Assembly (NCBI GenBank): GCA_033239005.1
Contig: BSQZ01000036.1
Span: forward strand, 862,501 to 926,500
Length of the DNA: 64,000 nt
Reading direction: 5' to 3'
Origin: Lamellibrachia satsuma
Taxonomy: Eukaryota > Annelida > Polychaeta > Sabellida > Siboglinidae
Shown: piece by piece, positions 24,327-35,640 of the stretch
Layout: every line of letters begins with the position of its first letter
How positions within the stretch are numbered: position 1 is the first letter of the stretch
Program-made: the position numbers and the translations under genes
The notes under the pieces: generated by a model
What the model saw: only the letters and a program-made list of their open reading frames with translations
Told to the model about the DNA's origin: nothing
Databases searched by the model: none

Positions 24327-24567
24327 CTGTCACTATGAAATAGGAGATGACAAGAGAGTCACTAACCTGTCACTACAAGAGAGGAAATGACAAGACATAC
24401 ATAAACCTGTCACTATGAGAGAGGAGATAACAAGACAGTCAACAACCTGTCATAATGAGACAAGAGATGACAAGACAGACATAATCATGTTACTATGAGA
24501 CAGGAGATGATAAGGCAGACACCAACCTGTCATTATGAGACAGGAGATGACAAGACAGTCACTAACC
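24327..24567. repeat. 40-base minisatellite, cluster 2
   Basis: Six copies of the same unit as 22499-22806. The last copy ends in cagtcactaacctgc, which is the donor region of the exon at 24567-24701. Confidence 0.93.
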
Positions 24568-24701
24568 TGCACACCAGCGCAGTATCCATGGGTGAATGTC
24601 TTGCACGAAGTCTTCCAGCCGAGTTTTGTCAAACGGCATAGTGATGCTGAGTGGCTTGTTGACCGTCTGATCTGGGAGTTGTTCCATCCCATCGTTGTGT
24701 C
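24567..24701 (-). CDS. Phase-1 gene, exon: HNDGMEQL...ILRWCA
   Basis: 135 bases between acceptor gactgtctccag|GACACA and donor GTGCAG|gttagt; 1-1 phase. The peptide contains DQTVNKPLSITMPFDKTRLE and DFVQDIHPWILRWCA, a helix-rich globular sequence. The phase joins exactly to the exon at 25236-25379. Family not recognised; probably intracellular, as no signal peptide or membrane segment is seen in this or neighbouring exons. Confidence 0.7.
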
Positions 24702-24934
24702 CTGGAGACAGTCAATGACACTGTACGTTGAAAGTCTCACAGTGTCAACAACAGTGAACACAGGGATCTCACGGTGTGGTGAATAATAATTATGTTATTT
24801 ATGAAGCCATCAAGTAATGCTAGTAGGTTTAGACAAAATGTTATTGAAATAACATTGAAATACCAACATTATAAATATAAAAATCAATTTTGAACAACAC
24901 TGCAAACTAAAACCCAAAAGTATTTATACTAAGT

Positions 24935-25235
24935 GACCTTTTACAATCCAATCTCCCACCTGTTCTTATAGTAAATGGAGTCTATAAGAGCAATATACTA
25001 AGTCATCTTTCACAAACCAATCTCCCACCTGTTCTTTAAGTAGACGGAGTCTACAAGAGCAATATACTAAGCGACCTTTCACAAGCCAATCTCCCACCTG
25101 TTCTTTAAGTAGAAGGAGTCTACAAGAGCAATATACTAAGCGACCTTTCACAAGCCAATCTCCCACCTGTTCTTTAAGTAGAAGGAGTCTACAAGAGCAA
25201 TATACTAAGTGACCTTTCACAAGCCAATCTCTCAC
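24935..25235. repeat. 69-base minisatellite carrying a splice-donor copy
   Basis: About four copies. On the minus strand each unit contains aaagaacaggtgggagattgg, or the version at the real donor, gaacaggtgagagattgg. The array therefore repeats the exon/intron junction of 25236-25379. 69 is a multiple of three, so a minus-strand frame stays open but is not coding. Confidence 0.92.
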
Positions 25236-25379
25236 CTGTTCCTGTATCTGTCTGTATTGTCTCTGGTTGACTCGGGGTCGACAATGAATGACTTGAACGT
25301 GTCCGATGCCACTGGTATTGGGCAGTCAAGTCATCAGCTGACAGAAAACCCATGGTCAGCATCTTCTCACTGGTCTGGG
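25236..25379 (-). CDS. Phase-1 gene, exon: PQTSEKML...QTDTG
   Basis: 144 bases between a strong acceptor (ttcttgctctcacag|CCCAG) and donor GGAACAG|gtgaga; 1-1 phase. The peptide QTSEKMLTMGFLSADDLTAQ is followed by a Ser/Thr-rich linker ending QPETIQTDTG. It joins 25814-26011 and 24567-24701 in frame. Confidence 0.7.
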
Positions 25380-25439
25380 CTGTGAGAGCAAGAATCACTT
25401 TACACTTCAGATAAGCTGTAATGTCTGTGAAAGACTAAC

Positions 25440-25640
25440 TGGGTTGCGTTAATATCGGTTAGAGGCAAGGAGATTACCCTTTACTCTTTATCATGGTGGT
25501 GGCACTAATCAGCAGGAAGATCAGCATGAAAGATGTTCTCAGGAAGGTGATGTATGCAAACGATTTGGCCATGATAGCAGACAAAAACAAGAACTACAGG
25601 AAGTGTTGGAGGAATGGAAGGGGATGTATAAATTGCTTAT
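25440..25640 (+). mobile_element. LINE RT fragment (copy 1 of three)
   Basis: The plus strand encodes ALISRKISMKDVLRKVMYAN then DLAMIAD, i.e. the RT catalytic Y-x-D-D box with the first Asp changed to Asn. The same family is at 35640-36600 and 39130-40780. It is followed by the same flank as those copies, so it belongs to the duplicated block. Confidence 0.8.
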
Positions 25641-25813
25641 GTGAAAAAACATTATTTCAATAGAACATTTGCTAAATTTTACCACCCCTCTACAGACATT
25701 GTGTTGTGTGACTATGATGCGTCATTTAAAACCTGGTGTCTATGACAGTGACATGATTCTCTCCAGAGCCTTTTTCTCATGATACGCCTATCTCACTGAC
25801 TGACTTATCTCAC

Positions 25814-26011
25814 GTGTGATGAGGTTGCCATCATTGTTGACCATGACGCTCCACAACTGGATAGTGGACTGGAAGGTGGCGGCCACCATCCTGTTGCAGT
25901 TCTCCTGGCCAGTGTTGAGCACCTTGGCATTGAGGACCACCTGATCTACCACATCCATCAGACACGGACTAGTCCACGAAAATTGGCAGCGTGCAGAGTC
26001 CTTCATCTTGT
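25814..26011 (-). CDS. Phase-1 gene, exon 'KDSARCQFSW', copy 1
   Basis: 198 bases, 1-1 phase, donor ATCACAC|gtgaga. Peptide MKDSARCQFSWTSPCLMDVV, then QENCNRMVAATFQSTIQLWS and VMVNNDGNLIT. It reads as a beta-rich domain with four cysteines. The acceptor that keeps the phase is tttatgtgag|AC, with a weak pyrimidine tract. Near-identical copies lie at 36875-37072 (intact) and about 40990-41105 (deleted and donor-less). Confidence 0.7.
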
Positions 26012-26296
26012 CTCACATAAACACACAAATTACATCGATCTGTAGATCTGCGTCAAACAAACAGTTCGCACACCCACACTTTGGTATTCTGCTATGGAAA
26101 ATTACAAAATCAATCTCTCATATGTATATCTGTTTGAGCAATATGCATTTACCACATGGTTGTACTTATATAAATGACGTACTCTTCTTGACTGCAGCAT
26201 GCTCATAAAAATCAAATATCGTTTGACAAGAAGGATATACAGTGAAAGTATCAATAAAAACATTAAACCAATCAATCTGGTTACCAAAACATAACA

Positions 26297-26540
26297 CCCC
26301 CTGGCTGACCTGTTCATTCCAACCCCTTTTGTACTGCTCTGGGAAGCATTCAGCAATGCTGCAATTACTGTGCAAAGATTTTTCGTCCACATTTCCACAC
26401 TTGTCTGTACCTGGGTACTCATTTACAGCTGGGTGAACTGTGGTAATGTGGGGGAACAAAATTGTCAAAGCTTTGATACGGCAGCAATTGGATTGAACCC
26501 GGGTTCCGTCAGCTGAGTCTGCGTTCTATCATTGTGTGGT
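26297..26540 (-). mobile_element. tRNA-derived SINE, second family, copy 1
   Basis: On the minus strand a tRNA-like head with B box gggttcaatcc (26490-26500) is followed by 'taaatgagtacccaggtaca' and a body ending ggaatgaacaggtcagcc. The 3' tail is cut short. It lies in the duplicated block next to exon copy 1. Confidence 0.75.
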
Positions 26541-26544
26541 AGAA

Positions 26545-27300
26545 ATATCATGAATAAATATTTTTTCATATTGCGAAGCATAAGCATATTGAAAGAGATG
26601 AATCAATCAAATTTATGAAGTTTGTAACTTCTCATGAGTACACACATAGACAAATTCCCAGCATATGTTTGTAGTGTATACAGCCATTGCCATAACCAAA
26701 ACATGTACTTACATCTACTGATTTGCATCTTTAATAAATGACTAACGCTTGTCGAGGGAAATCTTCAGTTGATGCACTTTGGAAACATCCTGCCACAGCT
26801 GTCATTGCCACTGTTGTTATTGTCATTTGGGCATTGTCACTGTCATCAATGTCACATCTGTCAATATTACTGCTGCTGTTTACTAACGCAATGCGTTGCC
26901 ACCCGAATCCACCCCAACAGTGCCAACACAACACAAGGGAGTCCTTTGTCTGCATTGTTTAATATGTTTCAATGAACAGGTGATCTGTGAAGCCATCAAC
27001 CTACAGACGAGATGGTATTTTCATGTTGCATAAACAACAGCTCAGGCATTGACCAGTTGACCTACAGAGCACTTTTAAAGAGCACTTTGTGAAAGTGGAT
27101 TCATAGGTCAGACAACGATTTCATAACCTGTTGAAGATATTGCTCACTTCAGATAACTTTATTTTAATGGCATGCTGTGAACTTGAGAAAGTGAATCTAA
27201 CAATAATAAATATTCAAAGAATTACGCATGCATTTGATCGTACATTTGTGAATTTGATAAATCAAATATTTGTGGGTCGCATGCAAATGCTGCAATGCTG
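26545..27300. other. Unassigned spacer
   Basis: AT-rich, no supported feature. Confidence 0.4.
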
Positions 27301-27307
27301 GAACGAT

Positions 27308-27499
27308 AGGGAGGGAGGGAGAGAGGGAGGGAGGGAGAGAGGGAGGGAGGGGGAGAAAGGGAGAGAGAGAGAGGGGGAGAAGGGTAGGGAGGGAGAGGGG
27401 GAGGGAGGGAGGAAGGGAGGGAGGATGGGGGAAGGCAGGAGGGAGTGAGGGAGGAAGGGGAAATGGAGAGGGAGAGGGACATTGAGAGGGAGAGGGAGA
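27308..27499 (+). repeat. Purine-only (GGGA)n tract
   Basis: About 190 bases with almost only A and G on the plus strand, many GGGAGGGAGGG runs. Such tracts can form G-quadruplex or triplex DNA. Frames through it on both strands are compositional artefacts. Confidence 0.95.
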
Positions 27500-28564
27500 G
27501 ACTACGACACTGTGGTTCTGTAATTCCAACACGCCGCTAACTTTGTATATCACCAGAGCGACTTCGCGATAATCTCGCGCTAAGTTTGCAGGCAACTGTT
27601 GAAACACGCCGAGGACGAGTGGAGATTGCGTCTCAACGTCGGCGATCGCGACGACGTATGCGCCTCGAAAATAGGAGGCTTCGACAACGGCGACAATGTG
27701 GTCGTATGTTTGATGCGACAGTTCATCGACGAACGAACTACATGACGACGGCGCTCGGCAGCATCAAACCGCTGCCCAAGTACATATTTGTCTTGCTCGA
27801 CGTCATCCAATCTTCATCCATTCCCCCACGTCTACAACAACTGCTCTTATAAGACTCTGCCTCCATCCAGGTCAAGTAAAACACTGATGCACGACTCCGA
27901 CGTCTCTTTGATGCGATACCAATGCTAGTTTCGTTCCAGGACACACGTTAGATGATATAAACAGTATAACAAACAATCAATCATCTTTGATATAGCATAG
28001 CCCCATCATAGACACCGCGTGCGACACAAAGTGTTGACTTCGTACCAAGATACACGTGTGTAACAAACACTGATACGCAGACACGCTCCCCTGCCGACGT
28101 TTAATAAAAGCCATATGACGTGATCTGAGCTGGTACGCGCATTGAGCTATAGAGGCCTATGTTGCAACATTTGTTTTTGCGCGGTTTATTATTTTACTTT
28201 TCGTACTAGTGTTAGCAGTAAGATGCGCGCATTAGGAAGCTACAGCATGGTGCGAACCATGACCATATTAAATATTGCTAAACACTTGTACTTGTCTACA
28301 TTAACAAACAAACGGCATATCTCCCTCCCGCGCTGCCTCCTCTCCCTCCCTCGCTTCTTCTCTGACCCCCTCGCGTCTCCTTCTCTCCCATCGAATGGGG
28401 CGTGATAACGTTCCAGATAGAACGTCAGGCTCCCAGTCGTGAAAACCCTAGTTTGAACCGTCTTGCTGCCGTTTCGAAGCTTTGGCGATTTGTTTCACCG
28501 AACGTTGCCACAGCTCATTCGTTTGTATAAATGAGTACCTGGCTATATGCAATGGTGATTATAC
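27500..28564. other. Spacer with a CpG-rich patch
   Basis: 27590-27800 is unusually CpG-rich (gcgatcgcgacgacg) and open in one frame on each strand, but neither peptide shows a recognisable motif. Left unassigned. Confidence 0.4.
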
Positions 28565-28885
28565 GTACGAATGGTCTTCGTGCAGTAATGCAGCATGACT
28601 GAGTGCTTCCCAGAAGTCGAGATGGAGTTGGAATGAACAGGTGTGCTAGGGGGTGAAGTGTAAAACACATCGAACAATACAAAGGACTGGATACAATGAA
28701 CATAATTTTCATGCGTATCTGTCTGCCTCCCTCCCCGATTACGTATTCTCGACATTACAATATGCATGTGTCGATACAATTAGAATAGTTGCTTCCCGCA
28801 GAAGTTGCGATAGATTTTAACGAACATTTAGGAGAGTTTTTGAAGTGTAAAGCACTTTGAACAATCCCAAGGACTGGATACCACG
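28565..28885 (+). mobile_element. SINE body and tail copies (second family)
   Basis: 28565-28700 carries ttggaatgaacaggt and gaagtgtaaaacacat with aaggactggatac. 28835-28885 repeats the tail: gaagtgtaaagcactttgaa then aaggactggatac. This matches the 3' part of the SINE at 37.7 kb. Confidence 0.7.
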
Positions 28886-30187
28886 AGGGCAATTTTCCTG
28901 CCTGTCTGCATGAATTCCACCTGTCTGCTACCATCCCCGCCTACCTCCCTCATGCATGCGTGTGTGCGTGCGTGGGAGTCCAATGTAAGGGGCTGTCCTT
29001 TTCTGCCCACATTTAAGTCACATTTACAGCAGAACACTGAACGTACACCAACAGATGCGTACTATTATTTTTTTGTGTAACCGTGTTGAGAAAATTGCTG
29101 TAAACAGAACGATTACGTATCCTCAATAGAACAACACGAATGTATCGATACAATTAGGATGCCAGAATAATTGCGACATAGAAATTGCGCTTCTAAGTGA
29201 GGATTACAAAGTCATTCAGGGCGTTGACAGGTGTCAAGGCGTGGTGCTGCAAAAGATTAACTGATGCAAACAGGACAACGCCGTCCGAGCGCATGAACAA
29301 TGCCTGTCGTGGTTCGTTGATTACCTCCGCCAGCACAGACAACATACCACAAGGGTTCATTCCTGTTTACCAGCCAGCATGCGGGGAATTCTTGCATTTA
29401 GCGTGTCTTATATACCAATCCATGCGAAGTTGGTGATTCTTCTTCCAAAAATTGGTATACGGTGTACGGCCTACCATGACTGAAGAATGATCAATTGGAG
29501 AAATATGGAGGAGTGTGCAAGATAGCATTTCGTGCGCTACATCCGTGTTGGCGTGCATGTTATCTGTTTCAACATACGTTGTATATCAATAGCACACGCT
29601 GCGTGCTTCCTGTGGTGTTCTCTGTAAAAGCTGATCTCATCTAGATAGGTAGAAATGCATTGCGTTGACAGCCAGTCGGACGAAATTGGTGAAGAAAGAG
29701 GTTTGTGTATAAACATTATTTGGCTTTGTAGATAAATAATATCTATACTACGGAGTACACATATTTGATATGGTATTAATTCTGATACATATTTTATTCA
29801 TTCTACAAACCATTGATCATTTCATATGGAGTTTTGAATAATGTATTGGGACAGATTACTTATTAGTGACAACTATGTTTTCCTGCTTCTGATGCAACTC
29901 ATAACTGTGTATTAGTCGCACGAAAATTTGGCTAGACTGTTGCTGGCAAGGAGACGAGACACTTTCTATGCGTTTTGGCTTATTGTTGGCTAACGTAACA
30001 GTTAACAAAGTAACGGCGGTGGGAATTGCTAGATGCATAGATAATAAACAGACATACCAGTTATCACAACTGTTCGATGATACTATTGCCAATATAATAA
30101 ACCTTTTCCACTTGGAGTGTGTTGTATTCCTAAGACAGGGTTTTGTAGGGTTGTTGATATCAATTACACGGCCAACGTTCTAGTAGA

Positions 30188-30222
30188 CGCCATCTTAGAG
30201 TGATCACTTCCGGCGCATGCGC
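30188..30222. promoter_or_regulatory. YY1 + ETS + NRF1 motif cluster (candidate promoter)
   Basis: Within 35 bases: cgccatctt (YY1 core, reverse), acttccgg (ETS/GABP) and gcgcatgcgc (perfect NRF1 palindrome). This trio is typical of TATA-less animal housekeeping promoters. No obvious first exon is seen either way. On the minus strand the next coding exon is 25814-26011. Confidence 0.4.
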
Positions 30223-30229
30223 ATAATTT

Positions 30230-32146
30230 CACCACTAGATCTGCATAATTCAATATCAATAACATAGACTAGTAATATTATTTATGCACGTTATACACTT
30301 TGCAGTATTACAACATGAACTATGCCATATAAGAAACATTCTAATTAACTAAATGGTTTAATTAGTAGTTGTTATATCAGTTAAATGTAAAGTTAACCTG
30401 TTTCAAGAGTTCACACCACAAATTCAGCTAAATAGGTTTACCTACTATATAAACGGGTTGTCGTGTTGTCATAGGAGGTTACAAGCTCAACATATAGGGA
30501 TTGTCAGTAGTTTGGCTGGAGAACTACAGGAAGGTCTGGGGGCCGACAAATCTCTCCCCTGAGAGCTGCTCGATATGTAACCATAAGAGACCCGGTGACT
30601 GTGGATTGGTCTCTCCAGCGACCGATAGGAGGTGCAACCAAATAGCAGATAATGCTAAGTGTCACTCACGTCATTGGACTCTTATTTTTTAAACAAAAGT
30701 ACATCGATCATTACATATTCAGATTCAGGTTATTATTCTCGATTCGCATTAGTTGGTCAATCGGCATCAGTTTTATTGTCATCGTAGCAAACGTCTGTCA
30801 ATCCGTAATCAATTACATGTAAATTATTACGTTGATGTCCTTCCTTGCATTTTAGTAAATCAATGCTTTCATTATATCACTCTACGTCACTCCCTAAACA
30901 AAAAGGCTATATAATATTAGTGTTTTATGGCACTCCAGCAAACATGCAAATTTGTTCTCATCGAAGAACAGCCAGGCGACACTGTTAAGCTAATGCTTTC
31001 CACACGTTTTGATTTTACTGTGCTTCTTTACATGCAATCTAAAGTCTGACACATAAGGAAACGTCTTGCAACATATTGTGCGCACCTAATCGATTCAAAT
31101 AGACATGCAAAATTTAATGTGGTCTCTGTCATCCAATGGAAGATTTTGTGGAGACAATCCCTGAGCTAGTTTTGGAAGTGATTTGTATCTCGCGTAGCCA
31201 AAACAGCATAGGTCTGTGATTTATTAGCATACACTTGGTGATCCAAGTTGTGACGTTGGATAACTGAGCCAAGTAGAGTAGCGTAGAGAGTGAAACACCC
31301 TGAGGAACATTACGTGAAGTTGGGAGCGCAGCTGAGAAGCAATTCGCTATCTTCATTCTTTTGTATCTATCAGTTAAATATTATGAGAACCAGTTCTGTT
31401 CCAGATATGCCACACCACATTAACACACTTTTAATAAGTTGTCCTGTGACCAATGGTATCAAATGCGGCAGATAGCTTCAGCAAGGAAATGGTCTCCTTC
31501 CATACACTTCCTTGACCCACTACCCAGTGTGTAGATCCGCTCAAGTCGGGTCAATAACATATTTAACACCTACACATGGTTCACTGAATGGTATAAATTC
31601 AGTCAACACTTGATCATTTGCTGTGTCGCCAGAACAGTCTGCACTGATTGTCCTTAAACACTTCCAGGAGAAACCATGTGGCAATATCTTCATTTTGTTG
31701 GACCCCCGACTGCAACGGTATTTTTTAAATAATATAATAAGTTATAACATTTACATACATTAAATTTAACAAAGGTAATAATACATACATGGGCGTTTTC
31801 ACGTACAGGGTACACTTTTGCCAAAATGAACTTTCCTGCATAGTATTGAAATAATTAATGGTGTAATATTAATAAGTCTAATTACCATACAATTTTTTAG
31901 GCTGAGCGGGATTGAGAGACTCTACATGAAACCGCCAATAATCTGTATATCTGGACAGACGTCTTTAAAAACAAAGGCGCTAAAATACGATTAGATGGAA
32001 CGTGATACGTCTCTTTCATGGTTTCATCAATTATAGCAAAAGCAAATTAATTAATTTTCATCTAAATTAGCTAACGAAGTTCCAGCACATGATCACAGAG
32101 CAGAATAAACTAATGAAATCTAAATATATATTCCTTGCTCACTTAC
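30230..32146. other. Unassigned spacer/intron
   Basis: No gene supported. A plus-strand frame at 30501-30692 looks like weathered retroelement sequence but is not assignable. Confidence 0.4.
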
Positions 32147-32317
32147 CATATGCTTCTGGGAAAATCACAGCTGATGGATGCACAACAACCAACTCACTTC
32201 TACTCACGAGAGATGGAGTCCACAGCTGACCCATTGTGTCTGGAATGATATTAACAGACGTCGTCATTTCATCCTCCCAAAGGCCAATAAATGAATGCAA
32301 CACATTTTCTACAGTTT
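32147..32317 (-). CDS. Phase-1 gene, exon: ETVENVLHSF...FPEAY
   Basis: 171 bases between acceptor ctgcattaacag|AAACTG and a perfect donor CATATG|gtaagt; 1-1 phase. Peptide VENVLHSFIGLWEDEMTTSV, then PDTMGQLWTPSLVSRSELVV and VHPSAVIFPEAY. Trp and hydrophobic spacing suggests a compact beta-rich domain. It continues in frame from 33519-33674. Confidence 0.75.
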
Positions 32318-33039
32318 CTGTTAATGCAGGCCAAGTGAATATGTTACAAACCAAATTTACAAATATCTTGTTACACATAGGTGTAAGAAAACCTGTCTAA
32401 TTAAATAGCTTCCTTTTCTGTCTGAATCAACCAATGGTTCCATTCCAAAAATATATATAATTCTAACTCGACCAAACATTACATCTATATTACACATCTG
32501 TTGAATAATAGTGGAATGATAGGATGAACATTTGAAGCAGTGTGCCGACGACCATAAAATGATGAACATTTGCAGCAGTAAAAATAACCCAAAAAGCCAT
32601 CTTGGTGCACCCTGGGGCAAGACAGCCACCCGTATACCTGGGGCAGTTCGGTCTACAACTCCTTCCATCGTGTTTTTATTTATGTCATGTTTGATAGCCC
32701 TGACAGTACATGGCAAAGTCAGTTTAGGTTACCCAACAATGGCATTGTGTTCTTTTGACTGTCGAGGACATCCTATACATCCTATACATAAAATAAATAA
32801 AACTATCAGATAAAAACCATTTCAGCAACATTTAATCGAACGTACCACCCACAGCGCATGGGCACAGTCCACCACAAACTCCTGCGTTAGCCCAAGTTTG
32901 GGCTGTTTGGAGTAAACTATATCAAATATGTACTAAACTGTTTAAAAGGATTTTTGCTAATAATGCAGTGGCGTGACAAGTAGTAAAAGTTTAACAATGT
33001 ACGATTCATATAAGTTAGCATCTCTCTGATTGTATACCT

Positions 33040-33200
33040 ACCAATATTATCTGGACAATATCTCATCATTAATTCCACGGACAACATTCCAGAAATACTG
33101 TTGATGAGACAATATCTCTTCAGAAGTATATCCTGGATACTGTTCTGCTACTGCATTACACACAACATGTCTGCAAATTGTCCAATTACCGAAGTTGATT
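33040..33200 (-). pseudogene. Duplicated degenerate ORF ('EQYPGY' motif), copy 1
   Basis: Minus-strand frames give NWTICRHVV and AVAEQYPGYTSEEILSHQQY then FWNVVRGINDE. The matching copy at 44250-44420 reads GQFADILLYKAVEEQYPGY and QYFRNSVHVFKDKD. The ancestral frame is switched by one base in copy 1. It sits in an intron of the phase-1 gene, whose flanking exons join without it. Origin unknown. Confidence 0.5.
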
Positions 33201-33518
33201 TTCGGCGCTCTTTGCAGATGAAAGCGTATAATTGAATTACGGTTAGTTGATAGTAAGTTATTATAACATCAGTGAACAATGTAATTTGCTGGTTCAGTAA
33301 CTTGATTAAATGCAAATTTATAGGTGGCTCCTCGAATGTGAATTTTATTTCTTTTCCTAAATAACAACATTCTTCTTCTCATAATGGGCGGATCCAGTCT
33401 CACAAAAAAAGGGTGCCCAGTTTTCCAATAAATAAAAATTATTACGTAACTTAATATATAATCTAATTTACTGAAATATCTAATTATTATAATTATAGAT
33501 CCTGTCAATGCGACTTAC

Positions 33519-33674
33519 CAAAGTTGTTACTGTGGATATACTGAAGGTGTGGTTCCACCCTCTCTATGGAGATAAACTTGAATGATGCCAAGGCCACTGA
33601 GCCGGGCTGTGTGCTGGTCATGCCAAGGAATCAGGTCACGTTCCACGTATGTACATGGTTGTACTCAGAGCACA
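33519..33674 (-). CDS. Phase-1 gene, exon 'SIERVEPHLQ', with in-frame TGA
   Basis: 156 bases between acceptor gtgtttgcag|TGTGCT and donor AACTTTG|gtaagt; phases 1-1 and the join to both neighbours are consistent. The peptide starts VCSEYNHVHTWNVT, hits TGA (plus-strand 33631-33633), then continues FLGMTSTQPGSVALASFKFI and SIERVEPHLQYIHSNNF. The second half is conserved in the copy at 44977. Either the gene is dead here, the TGA is a sequence error or polymorphism, or a later acceptor is used. Confidence 0.55.
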
Positions 33675-33978
33675 CTGCAAACACAGCAGTGAGCTACAGT
33701 GATTCACTTTCCATTATTCAAGGACCTGGTACTGATAAGCCGCGTCATATCAAACAAAAGCTGATATGATCATAATCAATGCTTCAATTTGGATTACTTG
33801 AAAAGAAAACCAAGCTTTTACTTGTATATTTTATATAACTGAGGATGTCACAGTATATGTAATTGATGGCCCACTAAAAATCAACACATAAACGTGACAT
33901 GGTCATCATCATAAAATAAAGCTTTTACAGGTATATTTGAATATTTTCCATAGAAATACACTTGAGAATTGGACCTAC

Positions 33979-34080
33979 CAGAGACGCAATGCTTCGTTGA
34001 CAACATCACCTTGGTGATGGGATTGGTGTGTACAGAGAACGTCTGGAAGAGCTGTGGCCCTGTCCAACTGACTCTGGTTG
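33979..34080 (-). CDS. Phase-1 gene, exon: ATRVSWTG...KHCVS
   Basis: 102 bases between acceptor gtgattctgcag|CAACCAG and donor GTCTCTG|gtaggt; 1-1 phase. Peptide [20 protein letters not shown] then [13 protein letters not shown], alternating polar and hydrophobic residues like beta strands. Confidence 0.7.
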
Positions 34081-34339
34081 CTGCAGAATCACCTGCGCAG
34101 CTCCCGAAATTGTCCAGTAGGCTATCTCAATGCATTTCCCACTCAGGGCTGAAACCAGTCAAGCAATGTACAATACCAAAAACAGCCCTGCTTCATAGGA
34201 CCAACTTGCACATTAACATAACAAATATAATCAACACATCTAAATGAGACGTTAGTCTTAAGTGTAGTTTCTATGAATTAGTCAGTATTCATAACTTTTT
34301 CTAACATTCTAGTCAAATGTAGCAAGCAGGGAGACTCAC

Positions 34340-34429
34340 CTGTTGTGGGGGTGAGATAGACACTGAGGGCTGTGACACGGTCCCTACTATGGTATCTCTT
34401 CTTCATACGCAGCGGGAACTTCTGCATGT
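34340..34429 (-). CDS. Phase-1 gene, exon: MQKFPLRMKKRY...LTPTT
   Basis: 90 bases between acceptor atcctacctacag|ACATG and donor ACAACAG|gtgagt; 1-1 phase. Peptide MQKFPLRMKKRYHSRDRVTA then LSVYLTPTT. It has a basic patch followed by a beta-strand. It is the most 5' exon of this gene that I can join with certainty. The next upstream candidate is the duplicate exon at 36875-37072, also phase-compatible. Confidence 0.7.
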
Positions 34430-35039
34430 CTGTAGGTAGGATGCAGAAACAACAACACTCAATCAGCTTTAGTTTTCAATGTCTGCATACACATATTCTG
34501 TGTATTCTATCTAACATACAAAGAAGTTTATGATGGTCTGTCTGTTGTGTCCTATTCCCCTTCTGACGAACATGGAGGGTCAAATGGGGAACCGTCCATC
34601 AAACATCTTCTTCCTTTTAATGTCGCCAAAGTACCCAAGCTTCCTTGTCACCACTTTTCTCAATAGTCAACTATTGTTTTCGATTTTACTTATATAGTCA
34701 TTTCTTTTTAATCCAGCCAATAAACACCTTCTATAGCAGTGCACCTCAAGAGCGGCAACGCGGTTTTTGCCTGCCCTTTTCAAAGTCTTACACCACCTAC
34801 CTACGTAGCATATCATTCCGTTGTTACCACCCAGGAATAGATGATGACCCAACCGTGTCATAGCTTGTCACTTAAACCATGTCCTGTACCTACAACAGAA
34901 CAGTAATATGTGCAGTCTTTGCACATTTCTACGGGTTTGATACATTTCCTCTGCAGAATGAATGATGCTACATTCCCCAAAGAGCACAACATGAACAAGT
35001 GTTTACGTCAATCCTGATTATGTCATACTGCGTTTTATT

Positions 35040-35640
35040 TATCTGACTTACCTGCCAGTTCTGTCATGGCATGCGACACCAAAACCTTGCCTGTCTTGCT
35101 GAGTACAGCCACCATAAGATAACTACCTGCCAGTTTTTGTGTCATGGCATGCCACACCCCGACATTACCTATCCTACTGAGTATAGCCACCTTGAGCCAA
35201 TTAACTGGCAGTTCTGTGCCATGGAATGCCACACCCCGACCTTGCCTCTCCTTCTGATTACAGCCACCTTAATAGAATTACCTGCCAGTTTTGTGTCATG
35301 GCATAAAACACCCCGACCTTGCCTGTCCTACTGAGTACAGCCATCGTGAGAGAATTACCTGCTAGATCTGTGCCATGGCATGCCACACAACGATCTTGGC
35401 TCTCCTACTGAGTACACCACCGAGAGAGAATTATGTGCCAGATCTGTGCCATGACATGCCACACAACGACCTTGCCTCTCCTACTGAGTACAGCCACCGT
35501 GAGAGGATTGCGTGCCAGTTCTGTGTCATGGAATGCCACACCCCGACTTTGCCTGTCCTACCGAGCACAGCCACCGTGATAGATTTAACTGCCAGTTCTG
35601 TGTCAAGGCGTGCAACGCCCAGACCTGTCCTGTTCCTGAG
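35040..35640. repeat. ~77-base minisatellite, array 1
   Basis: About eight copies with tgtgtcatggcatgccacac, cgaccttgcctgtcctactg and agtacagccaccgtgag. On the minus strand each unit holds ctggcag followed by gtaa; the first unit (35050) is a consensus donor ctggcag|gtaagt. A second array is at 45720-46010. Confidence 0.92.

Noticed and set aside
27131..27607. Ser/Leu/Pro-rich and Gly/Arg/Glu-rich frames
   Set aside because: They read through the (GGGA)n purine tract on opposite strands.
27586..27852. Arg-rich 88-codon plus-strand frame and the opposing 76-codon frame
   Set aside because: CpG-rich patch open both ways with no motif or splice support.
32147..34429. Assignment of the phase-1 gene to STAT, Rel, integrin or Cys-loop receptor families
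   Set aside because: Short resemblances did not hold over a whole exon; left unnamed.
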